From: Tribonema minus | Lineage: Eukaryota; Sar; Xanthophyceae; Tribonematales; Tribonemataceae | Direction: 5' to 3' | NCBI GenBank assembly: GCA_017506865.1 | Contig: JAFCMP010000112.1 | Location: 1,364,001-1,428,000 of the forward strand | DNA: 64,000 nt | Part shown: one piece after another, positions 8,122 to 18,500 of the stretch | How the letters are laid out: every line of letters starts with the position of its first letter | How positions within the stretch are numbered: position 1 is the stretch's first letter | Position numbers and translations under genes: made by a program | The notes under the pieces: model-generated | Database searches by the model: none | Told to the model about the DNA's origin: nothing | What the model saw: only the letters and a program-made list of their open reading frames with translations

Positions 8122-9069
8122 ATGGTGACCTCTAGACTTGCCTGTCCAGACTGCCCTAAAACGTTTCCGTGGCGAGCTGGTCTAAACCGGCACAGGAAGG
8201 CCACGCATGCGTACGTTTATGACCCCCGCATACCTCATGTCACCATCTTGCCAAAGCCTAGTGATGACGACCTGGCGCATGCTGCTGGTTTCATCGAAGG
8301 CGATGGGTGTATCAGCATCCAGGGCACCACACCTTCAGTTTCTGCTGCGCAGACTATCAAGAAAAAGGAATTGCTCCATGACTTGCTCAGGATATTTGGA
8401 GTCGGGGTGATTACGAAATGCAGTGATGAAACACTAACAAGGACTGAAAAATGGGAGTGGAGATGCACTGCTGCAGAGAGCATTGCTGTGTGCAAGCTCC
8501 TACACGAATTCCTTGTACAGAAGGCACGTGTGGCCAAAGTTTTCTCAACAATGGAGCCTATTGAACAATGCGGACGCAACACACCACATAATCGTGCATG
8601 CATTGCCAAGTATAACACAGTCAAGAAGACGTTCATGGAAATCGACGAGCTGGATGCCATCGCTTGTACAGGGGGCAGAACCGTCAACTTCACAGATCTG
8701 GTCAACAGAGGCTTTGAGTTTCGCGATCTGAGTATGCATTATATTGCGGGCTTCTTTGAAGCTGAGGGATGCATTGTAATTCGCAAGTTGACGCGCGGAA
8801 AGGCACACACTCTTGCTGTGACGATCGCCCAGAAGGAACTTTACATTTTGTACCTCGTCTTGGCCAAATTGAAAATAGGTCAAGTCAACTTTGAAAGTCG
8901 CGGGTGCGGCAAGTACTCGGTGAATGGAAGTTTTGCCATTGACGTGCTTAAAGCACTACAACCATTCTTGAGGAGCCCCGCGATGAAGGAGCAGGTCCGC
9001 ATCGTGCTCGAGGATGGCGTTAACGCCACTTCCAAACTCGAGCTTGTTCAGTACAAGGCAAAGCGCTGA
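8122..9069 (+). CDS. LAGLIDADG homing endonuclease with N-terminal zinc finger (315 aa)
   Basis: Two LAGLIDADG motifs are visible, AAGFIEGDGCISI (near residue 55) and AGFFEAEGCIVI (near residue 210). This is a single-chain pseudo-dimeric homing nuclease; the acidic last residues of each motif (Asp and Glu) are the metal ligands. In front lies a C2H2 zinc finger (CPDCPKTF...HRKATH), probably extra DNA-binding. The first ATG in frame is 8122. The gene is free-standing, 118 bases after the YqaJ nuclease gene, with no intron or intein around it. A scar of gene tails lies just downstream, which fits past break-repair events at this spot. Confidence 0.88.
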   Translation: MVTSRLACPDCPKTFPWRAGLNRHRKATHAYVYDPRIPHVTILPKPSDDDLAHAAGFIEGDGCISIQGTTPSVSAAQTIKKKELLHDLLRIFGVGVITKCSDETLTRTEKWEWRCTAAESIAVCKLLHEFLVQKARVAKVFSTMEPIEQCGRNTPHNRACIAKYNTVKKTFMEIDELDAIACTGGRTVNFTDLVNRGFEFRDLSMHYIAGFFEAEGCIVIRKLTRGKAHTLAVTIAQKELYILYLVLAKLKIGQVNFESRGCGKYSVNGSFAIDVLKALQPFLRSPAMKEQVRIVLEDGVNATSKLELVQYKAKR

Positions 9070-9164
9070 TGACTGCTATCTAGCTTCACCCACAAGAACC
9101 GATGCTGGAAACTTAAGACAATAGAAACTTAGCGAAAAAAAACATTGTGCACATGTGACCTCAA

Positions 9165-9200
9165 AGTGAGAGTCTGCGAATCGTAATATTATACACTTCC
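9165..9200 (+). pseudogene. Remnant of an adhesin 3' end
   Basis: The last seven codons (KVRVCES and TAA) and about a dozen bases after the stop match the 3' end of the large adhesin at 19700-19731 (KIRVCES, TAA); the shared block GCGAATCGTAATATTATACA is identical. Upstream similarity is lost. It is the tail of a lost adhesin gene copy. Confidence 0.65.
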
Positions 9201-9238
9201 TTACACCAATGAAAGCGAGTCTTTGTATTCCAACTCGT

Positions 9239-9447
9239 CTATTTATAGAAAACTTGAAAGCACACTAGCACGTTGAATGTTTCCAACAGCAGGCTCGGTA
9301 TGAAGTTGTAAAATGGGTACTCTTGTGCCCTCCACACGCTACCAAAATACAGGAGGATCAACTGGAAAACAGTCACATGAAGAAGAATAGCCATCCCGCT
9401 GTTGAACTTGCCTCTCTTTGGTGATGAAGTAATCGCTCCAGTGATGA
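9239..9447 (-). pseudogene. Remnant of a family 2 glycosyltransferase C-terminus
   Basis: About 69 codons match the end of the glycosyltransferase at 19845-21437: TSSPKRGKF, a membrane helix, then VWRAQEYPFYNFIPSLLLE and a similar last helix. Both copies end in TAG at the same place. The copy has diverged in the helices but keeps the reading frame. No start and no catalytic part remain. It lies tail-to-tail with the nuclease remnant that begins at 9448. Confidence 0.85.
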
Positions 9448-9601
9448 GACCCACACATTCGATGCTCAGATGTGGGCCAACATTTGCGAGTCCCTGATAC
9501 AGTTCGCCGATCAAGTGTACGATATAATACGTTCTACTGGAAAGCAAGATGCACTCCTTACTCTGCTGCAGCAAAGTGGGAATACAAGTTATAGTAAATA
9601 A
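9448..9601 (+). pseudogene. Remnant of a YqaJ nuclease C-terminus
   Basis: The segment encodes HTFDAQMWANICESL...DIIRSTGKQDALL and closely follows the end of the intact nuclease at about 7890-8000 (YTFDADMWNRICDSL...DIIRSPEKQDALL). It carries about ten additional codons and its own TAA at 9599. It begins abruptly one base after the glycosyltransferase remnant, which marks a recombination junction. Confidence 0.85.
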
Positions 9602-9894
9602 AACCTGTTGAATGAGGTGTTGATTGTAACGTTCGCTGCTTTACTATGTATTGCAATGTGGAATGACATAATGACCTTATTCTATGTATCAGCATGCAAC
9701 AGCACCGTAGCGGTGTAATAGGACAAGCGTTGTCCGCAACATCAAGATGGCAAGTAGCACACCCGAGGCATATGCAACATCTTGGAGAATGTTCAAAACG
9801 GAGCAAAGCTCTTGTCAAGTTTCTCATACTTCTATGAAAGTTGCGTGTGACACATGTCTTATAAAATATAAAATATAGATACTATTATAACACA
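9602..9894. promoter_or_regulatory. Upstream region of the adhesin gene pair
   Basis: About 290 bases without a credible gene. The last 35 bases are strongly AT-rich (TATAAAATATAAAATATAG) immediately before ATG 9895, the best promoter candidate. Confidence 0.45.
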
Positions 9895-12393
9895 ATGAGC
9901 GACCGAATCAGTTTAGGTGCATACAATAACAGTACGGGGATCACTTATAAGCCAATTGCAGCACAAGTAATATTTACTGGTACTACAGGAACGCAAAATG
10001 TAACTTTCGTTAGTTCGGTCACTTATAATTACGGTACCATTGGATTGAAAACAATTGGAGGTACAGTTCTGTGTCAGAGTGGCACTATCTATGGGTCCGG
10101 TACTTATACTGGTGTTAATATTCCACTCACCGATGGGACGACATATATCTTGTTTGGGACCGTATATTGCCACGCAAAAAACTCAGCGTATTTGACCACT
10201 ACTCCTACGCCTCAGTATGGCATTATAAAACAACCTGTTGCCCCTTCGCAAGGAAGCATTACGGCGACACCTTCTCTTTTGTCTACCACCGCCACCGTCA
10301 CTGCCGCCATAGGTGTTCTGGGCAATGACTACCCTTACACATACTACGTGAGCAGCACACCTACCAACAGTCCTGTGGACGTCCAAACGGATCGAGGCAC
10401 TATGATAGCAGCAACTGGTTCTCAAAATGTATCTCTCACTGGACTTAGTGCAGGGACTGATTACTATTTATGGGTACGAGCGCAAAATTCGTTAAGCACT
10501 ACTTATACTGTCATATCGCCGTCGGCATATCCAATAAAAACTCCGATAGCACCGACAGCTGGAGACGTGACTGTGAATAGCAGTACCGCTACTAACGCAT
10601 CCGTGACAGCCTCCATCACCACATTGGGAACGGATGGTAGCACGTTCTACGTTAGTTATTCCACCACCAACTCCAGCGGGGCTGCCATGACGGATTGTGC
10701 GACCCTCACTGCAGCAACGGGTTCGCAAACTGTCACGGCGACTTCATTAACACCGGGTGCAACTATTTACATGTGGGTACGAGCGAAGACGGGTTCTACG
10801 TACACGGTACTCAGTTTCACGGGAGCACAGTGCGTGTTAAAGTTTGCACCTATTGCCGGCAACGTTACCGTCAACAGCAGTACCACTACCACCGCATCCG
10901 TAACAGCCTCCATCACCACATTAGGGACAGATGCTACTTACACGTACTACGTTAGTTATTCCACCACCAATTCTAACGTGGCTGCAATGACGGATTGCGC
11001 GACCCTCGCCGCAGCAACGGGTTCACAAACTCTCACGGCTACTCCATTAACACCCGGTTCAAAAACGTACATGTGGGTACGAGCCAATACAGGTTCTACG
11101 TACACGGTATTGAGCGCGACTGGTACAACATGTATCGCCAAGATTACACCTGCTGGCGGCAACGTTACCGTCAGTAGCAGTACCACCACCGCATCCGTAA
11201 CAGCCTCCATCACCACATTGGGGACGGACGCGACCTACACCTACTACGTCAGTTACTCAACCACCGACTCAGCGGAGGCAAGCATGACGGATGGCGCCAG
11301 CCTGGCTGCACAGACTGCATCGCAGACGATAACACTGTCAGGCCTGGCACGGAGCACCACATACTATGCCTGGGTCCGTGCGAAAAACGCAACTGGCACG
11401 TACTCTGTCATATCCACGTCTTTCTCTTTCTCCATTCTCGATCCCATCTCTTACACTGGCGGTGATACGACGAACGTCCTCATCAACGGCGGGAGCACTG
11501 GTGCTATATCAGCAATCACACTTGCAGGAGGCACTGGACACTACACCCCTTTATGGTCGTCTTCCCCCGGTGCTACGACAGGTTTGAGCAACATCGGAGC
11601 CAAGACCGCGCTGAAGGCGGGCACCTACACTCTCAGCGTCACCGACGATGCCACCACGCCCACCACCAACACATTCACGTTCACCATCACGGAGAACCCG
11701 GCCATCACCTACACGGGAGGAGCGGTCACCAACGTTGTGATCAACGGCGGCTCCACCGGTATCATCGCCGCTCTTGTGCCTGCAGGGGGAAGCGGGACTG
11801 GATTCACGTATAATTGGACGGGAACCTACGCGGTGGCCGACCCCACGGTCAACGAGGACAAAACGTCCCTCGAGGCGGGCAGCTACTCTTGCGTCATCAC
11901 AGACAGCGTTGGTGCCACAACAACCTTTTCCTTCACCATCACCCAAAATCCTATCATCACCTATACCGGAGGCGCAATTACAAACGTGCTGACTAACGGC
12001 GTATGGACCGGACAGATAGCGGCAGTGACGCCCAGCGGTGGCAGTGGGAGCGACTACACATACCAATGGGACTCTGGCATCAGTGATGCAACCGTAAACG
12101 CAACCAAGACGGGGCTAGCTGCTGGCACATATACGCTGGTAATTACCGATAGCGTGGGTGCCACGAGGACGGCGACATTCACAATCATCACCTACACCGG
12201 AGGTGATATCACTACTGTCTCGATGAAAGGAGGAAGTACAGGTGCTATAGCAGCAATCACGCTGGCTGGAGGCACGGGTAGCTACGATACATCCTGGTCA
12301 TCATCATCAGGCGCAACCACAGGCCTTAGCGGAATCGGGCCCAAGACAGGGCTGAAGGCAGGCACATACACTTTGAACATATTCTCCGGGTAA
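9895..12393 (+). CDS. Repeat adhesin with FN3-like and SprB-type repeats, probably 3'-truncated (832 aa)
   Basis: After an N-terminal beta-rich domain (about 1-110) come four to five FN3-like repeats of about 95 residues, recognisable by TYYVSYSTTNS and TYYMWVRA-type strands. Four SprB-type repeats of about 75-80 residues follow (TGG..TNV.INGGSTG.I.A..., ...SGG.GTGYTY.W..., KTGL.AGTYTL.ITDS). The fourth stops short after AGTYTLNIFSG, where other repeats continue with a TDS strand, so the 3' end looks cut. There is no signal peptide. SprB repeats occur in surface adhesins of gliding bacteria and in repeat proteins of large algal viruses. A host-attachment or virion-fibre role is inferred. Residues 590-760 closely match a block of the next gene. 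Confidence 0.8.
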   Translation: MSDRISLGAYNNSTGITYKPIAAQVIFTGTTGTQNVTFVSSVTYNYGTIGLKTIGGTVLCQSGTIYGSGTYTGVNIPLTDGTTYILFGTVYCHAKNSAYLTTTPTPQYGIIKQPVAPSQGSITATPSLLSTTATVTAAIGVLGNDYPYTYYVSSTPTNSPVDVQTDRGTMIAATGSQNVSLTGLSAGTDYYLWVRAQNSLSTTYTVISPSAYPIKTPIAPTAGDVTVNSSTATNASVTASITTLGTDGSTFYVSYSTTNSSGAAMTDCATLTAATGSQTVTATSLTPGATIYMWVRAKTGSTYTVLSFTGAQCVLKFAPIAGNVTVNSSTTTTASVTASITTLGTDATYTYYVSYSTTNSNVAAMTDCATLAAATGSQTLTATPLTPGSKTYMWVRANTGSTYTVLSATGTTCIAKITPAGGNVTVSSSTTTASVTASITTLGTDATYTYYVSYSTTDSAEASMTDGASLAAQTASQTITLSGLARSTTYYAWVRAKNATGTYSVISTSFSFSILDPISYTGGDTTNVLINGGSTGAISAITLAGGTGHYTPLWSSSPGATTGLSNIGAKTALKAGTYTLSVTDDATTPTTNTFTFTITENPAITYTGGAVTNVVINGGSTGIIAALVPAGGSGTGFTYNWTGTYAVADPTVNEDKTSLEAGSYSCVITDSVGATTTFSFTITQNPIITYTGGAITNVLTNGVWTGQIAAVTPSGGSGSDYTYQWDSGISDATVNATKTGLAAGTYTLVITDSVGATRTATFTIITYTGGDITTVSMKGGSTGAIAAITLAGGTGSYDTSWSSSSGATTGLSGIGPKTGLKAGTYTLNIFSG

Positions 12394-12530
12394 AATTCAT
12401 TCATAAAACATAGATTTGAAATATTCAATGTACACTGTCACTACTCATTATTAGCACACACTTTGGCGACTGAGGTGTAGCCTTTCGAGTCATTTTGCTT
12501 ACTATTTTGTATGCTCATGATCAATCGCTA

Positions 12531-15500
12531 ATGAGCTCGTACACATGGAATGCGACACCGACCACCTTCTCCAGTGGTCAGTGGAAAACAGGACCCATTG
12601 GCACCTTTACGACGCCCTCTAACCTGGCTGCCACCAATACATTTGTGTTCTCCGGGACTTTCACATTCAGCGTCAGTATTGACAGGCTCTATGGAAGCAT
12701 TGACATTAAGGAGGTGCTGTCCAACACTGTAGTAGCAACCATGCCACTTGTAGAGACAGCTGGAACTCAGACTAGTACAAAGTCAGCGACTATGTCAAAT
12801 CTTCTGGCTGGTAAGACGTACACTGCTGATTGCTACATTTATGGAGGTGCTGTAACCTCAGGAACTGGCACCATCAGCTCCACCAGTATGTTCTACAACG
12901 GTTCAATACCCGCTATGACTCTGACTCTGGGCGCGATCATTCATCCGTCATCGTTCGGCACTAGTGATGGCTCTGTAGGCTTTTGCACAGTGGCAAACGC
13001 AACAGGGCCCTTGACGATACAGTGGAGTAGTAGTTCAGGGGCAACTGTCATCACGTCGCAGACGCTGACAACACACTACGGTTTGTGTGCCGGCCGTTAC
13101 ACTGTCGTTGTCACTGACACCTCCACCTCCAACAGTGTAACAGGAACTGCAGTGCTTTCAAACCCTGTGCCCACAACCATCAGCAGCAACAGCTCTACCG
13201 GCTCGATCACTGTCACAGCCATCTCGGGCAGCACCTATGCATGGACAAGGAATGGAGTCGCCGTGACATCTATGACCGCCTCATCCTACTCTGGCCTCTC
13301 ATCGGGTACGTATGCATGCACGGTGACTTCAAGCGGGGTACAGGTTGTCGTTACTGCTATCCTGGTCGCTGTGCCACTGGCAGCTACCAACACCTGGTCG
13401 GCTGTCAACTCATGCGCAACCACAACTGCACTGTCCAAATTTGGAGGCAGATCTCTTTTCATGGACGGCAACAACTACAGATATGCGACGGTCAACATTG
13501 CCCCATGTCATACCATGGTGAACGATTGGACGATAGAGGGCTTTGCTTACAATTTGAGCTATTCATCGACCAGCAGTGGTAGAGGGACATCGAATGGTTG
13601 GTCCACCCTGGTACACATCATGGACACGGGCAACTACCTCACAGACTACACGTGTCTTTCGATGTCGACCGGCGGAGTGGCCATTGTGTTTTTGAACACC
13701 GGTTACACTACGGAACTTGCATGCCCGCTGAATACATGGTTGCACTGGGCCATGTGCTACACGGCATCTACAAAGTCGTTTGCTGTCTACTGCAATGGAG
13801 TGAGGGCATCGCAGATGTACACGCCCGCATCATCCTGCATCAATGCTTTCAGCAGTATTGTGATTGGGTGCAGACCGGACCTGTCTGCTGCAGGCGCCTT
13901 CAACGGTCAATGCATGTATGGTTACATGGACGAAGTGCGTGTGTCCAGTACTGTACGATACACTACATCCACTATAACGGTGCCAACGGCTGCATTCGTC
14001 CCTGACCAGTACACCCTGTCACTGAACCACTTTGACACCACATCGCTGTCATCTGAGGTGATACTCACAGCTACGATAGATGCAGCGGCAGGATCGATTG
14101 CAATCCTTGCTGTGGGAGGATCGGGAAGCTACACTTATACCTGGACATTCAACTCCGTCACTTCAACCCAGATGACGTCATCATCCTACACTGGACTGTC
14201 TGCCGGTGTTTACAAGTGCACAGTCACATCAGGCAGCTTCTCCACAGCTTCGTCCAACATTACCATAACTGCGTCGTCAGCATATCTCGGTAGCAGTACA
14301 TGGACAGCCATCAACGCCTGCACGACCACAACCTCAGCGTACAAATGGGGGGGGCGGTCGCTCTTCGTAGATGGGAACAATCTCAAGTATGCCACCGTCT
14401 CCATGCCCTTGTTCAACACCAGTGTCAATGACTACACTGTTGAGGGCTGGGCTTTCCCAATCTCTCTGACCTCTTCTAGTGCAGGAAACGGCACATCTGA
14501 CTCGTGTGGTACACTGTTCCACATAAACACAGGCACGCTGGCTTCCGACATTGTCCATCTGTCAATGGTGTACACCGGAAGTGCGTACATGATGCGCATC
14601 ACGGTCAACAGTGCCATACACAATCTGGCTGACTTGCCGATATCGATGAACACCTGGAACCATTTCGCGTGCTGCTACACTGCCAACACAAACACCTTCA
14701 CCACATACGCCAACGGAGCCAAGTCATCACTTACATACTCTCCATCTCCCACGGACTCGCTTGCCTTCAGCCACCTGGTAATCGGTAGCAGGCCAGACAA
14801 TGCTGCCGGGGTGAACTATCAGACTTTCCAAGGGTACTTTGACGACGTTCGATTATCCAACAGTGTCAGGTACACAGGCACGTATACCCCGCCGACTCAG
14901 CCTTTCAGTGCTGACACCAGTACGCTTTGCCTCAACAGCTTTGAGGACAGTACCAACATAACTCCTGCGGCAGTGGTGGGCACCGCATTGGCTTACACTG
15001 GTGGGGTAGTCACAAACGTAGCAGTCAATGGCGAAGCTACTGGACAGATCAGCGCAGTGCAGGTCAGCGGAGGCACAGCTCCGTACACATACTTGTGGCA
15101 GGGCATTGGCATCACAAACCCTACTCAAAACACGACGAAGACTGGGCTGTTTCCTGGCAACTACAGTCTTACCATCACGGACAGCGCGTCGGCAACAAAA
15201 TCTATAAGTTTTACTATCACTGAGAACCCACCTTTGGCTTACACAGGGGGATCGGTCACCAACGTCTTGATCAATGGCAACACGACTGGTTTGATTGCAG
15301 CTATCACCCCTAGCGGTGGATCAGGTGTTGGCTACACGTACGCATGGCAGACCAGTGGCGTAGCCAACCCTACTGTGAATGCGACGAAGACAGGTCTGAG
15401 AGCTGGGGTGTACACACTGCTGCTCGGAGACAGTGGTGGCGCTCAAAAGTTGATCAATTTCACCATCACCGAAAACCCTGTCATATCCTATACAGGGGGG

Positions 15501-18500
15501 GCAATTACGGATGTTACTGTCAGCGGGGGGAGCACCGGCAGCATAGCATTTGTGACTCCTAGTGGAGGGTCAGGAACAGGGTATACATACCAGTGGGGTG
15601 CAGGAATAGTAAACCCTACTGTGAATGCCACCAAAACGAGTTTGCCCGCTGGCACATACACCTTGACCATCAAAGATGGCGTCAACGCTACCAACACATT
15701 CACATTCGTGGTCAAGTCGGTGCCGATAACGTACACTGGGGGGGCGATAACCAACGTCACGGTGTTTGGCGCGGCTACGGGCGCCATCGCTGCAGTGAAC
15801 CCTGTAGGAGGTTCTGGCTCGGGATACACATACTTGTGGGGCAGCGGTGTAAGTGCCCCCGCCACCAATTCTGCCAAAACAGGGCTTGTCGCAGGTACCT
15901 ACACGCTGTACATCACTGACGGAGCCGGTGCCATGACCAGCTTCAACTTTGTGATCACGCAAAACAGTCAGATCAGCATCACTGGAGGCGCTGTGACCAA
16001 TGTTTTAATTTATGGCGGCAGCACGGGCAGCATCGCTGCGGTGGCACTGAGCGGCGGATCAGGCACTGGATACACCTACTCGTGGAGTGCCGGTATCAGC
16101 AACCCGACTGTCAATGCGCTGAAAAGCGGTCTTCCTGCTGGGACCTACACTCTCACAGTGAAAGACAGCCTGAACGCAACGCTGGTCAAGGCATTTACAA
16201 TCAACCAAAATCCCGCTATCAGCTACTCTGGAGGCAGCATCATCAACACTGTATCCGGACAGAGCACAGGTAGCATATCTGCAGTCATTCCAGCTGGTGG
16301 TTCAGGAGGCGGGTATACATACTCGTGGAGCGGCTCTGGCATATCAAACCCCACTCAGAACACTGTGAAGACAGAGTTGGCTGCTGGCCATTACTATCTG
16401 ACTGTTGGTGACAGCGTTGGTGGCAGTGCTATATTTGACTTCCAAGTGCTCGGCATCCCCATCGTTCAACCTACCGGAGGTGCAATCAGTGTGGGGTCGG
16501 TGACAAGTACGACTGCCAGTCTCACTGCAACTGTTGCAGCACTCGGATCTGGCGCCACATTCAACTACTACATGAGCTACTCTACCACAAATTCGGCCGG
16601 AGCGACAATGAATGATGCAGGTAGCCTCTCGGCTACAACATTGGCACAGACAGTCAATGTGACCGCGTTGAGCGCAGGTACAACGTACTACATGTGGATC
16701 AGGGCAGCCAATGCATCCACTCCGACTACTTATTTCCTAGTTTCAAATGCCAGTGCTGAGGTCACGACTCTGACGGGCAATGCCACGACTTCAACAACAT
16801 TCACTTTCACAGTTACAGAGAATCCAGACATTACTTACAGCGGAGGAGCTGTGACAAACGTCGACATCAACGGCGGGTCAACTGGAGAGATCACCGCATT
16901 GGTTCCATCTGGTGGAAGCGGCACTGGGTTCACCTACAATTGGACAGGCACGTACGCAGTCGATAATCCTACCATCAATGAGATCAAGACAACCCTCAAA
17001 GCGGGAACCTATTCGTGTCTCATCACGGACAGTGTCGGGGCCACGGCAAATGCGTCATTCACCATCACAGAGAATCCGGTCATCACTTGTACCGGAGGCG
17101 CAACTACAAAGGTGCTCGTCAATGGCGGTTCGACGGGCCAGATCGCGCCTGTTACGCCCAGCGGCGGTTCCGGCACTGGCTACACTTATCAGTGGGGCTC
17201 TGGCATCAGTGATGCAACCGTAAACGCTACCAAGACGGGTCTGTCCGCTGGTACATATACCCTGGTGATCACAGATAGCGTGGGTGCCACCAAGACTGTG
17301 ACTTTCACAGTTACGCAGAATGATGTCATCAGCTACACTGGAGGTTCCATCACAAATGTCAATATTTACGGACAGAGCACGGGTCAGATTGCGGCGGTCA
17401 CGCCCAGCGGAGGGACCGGTAGTTACACGTACTCCTGGGGCGCTGGCATAAGCAGTCCTACTGTGAATGCCACCAAGACTGGACTTGCTGCTGCTACGTA
17501 TACGTTGACCATCACGGATACCGCGGGTGCCACAAAGACTGCTACTTTCACCATCACACAGAACCCCGTCATCACGTACACGGGTGGAGCCATTACTAAC
17601 GTGGACATCAACAATCAGAGCACGGGTGCGATTGCCGCGGTGGTCCCCAGCGGCGGGTCTGGTACTGGGTATACTTACTCGTGGGGCACTGGCATCACCA
17701 GTCCTACTGTTAACGCCAACAAGACAGGTCTCCCTGCTGCGACGTACACGCTGACGATCACCGATAGCGTCGGTGCAACCAAGGTTGGCACGTTCACCAT
17801 CACACAGAACCCAGTGATGTCAGTAGGCGGAGGCGCTATCACAAATGTCCTCATCAACGGTCAGAGCACAGGCGCGATCGCATCTGTCACGCCAAGCGGA
17901 GGGTCAGGGACGGGGTACACATACTCATGGAGTGCTGGTGTTTCGAATCCTACAGTTAACGAGAACAAGACTGGTCTCCCTGCGGGGCCTTACACACTTG
18001 TGGTGAGGGACAGTGTCGGTGCGACGAAGAGCATTGTCTACACGATTACTCAGAACACTGTCATCACGTACACGGGGGGCGCTATCACCAACGTCACCAT
18101 CTACGGTCAGAGCACCGGCCAGATTGCAGCGGTGACCCCTAGTGGCGGGAGCGGTTCGTACACGTACTCTTGGGGATCTGGTATTGCCAACCCCACGGTG
18201 AACGCGAACAAGACAGGTCTACCAGCTGGAATTTACATATTGACCATCACTGATAGTGTACTTGCGACGAAGGTAGTCAACTTCACCGTTACGCAAAACA
18301 CGGTGATCATGTTCAGCGGAGGCGCCATCACGAACGTTCTCATCTACGGCCAGAGCACCGGCGCTATCGGGGCGATTGTTGCAAGCGGTGGAACCGGTTC
18401 TTATACGTCCTACAGTTGGACCTCATCAACTGGTGCCACTACGATCTCTGCTCAGACACTGGCCGCCAAGACAGGCCTGCACGCAGGGACATACTCGTTG

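Noticed and set aside
11551..12066. Frames opposite or shifted within the adhesins (many between 10 and 19 kb)
   Set aside because: Repeat-derived shadow frames with unlikely composition; the long plus-strand frames explain the region.
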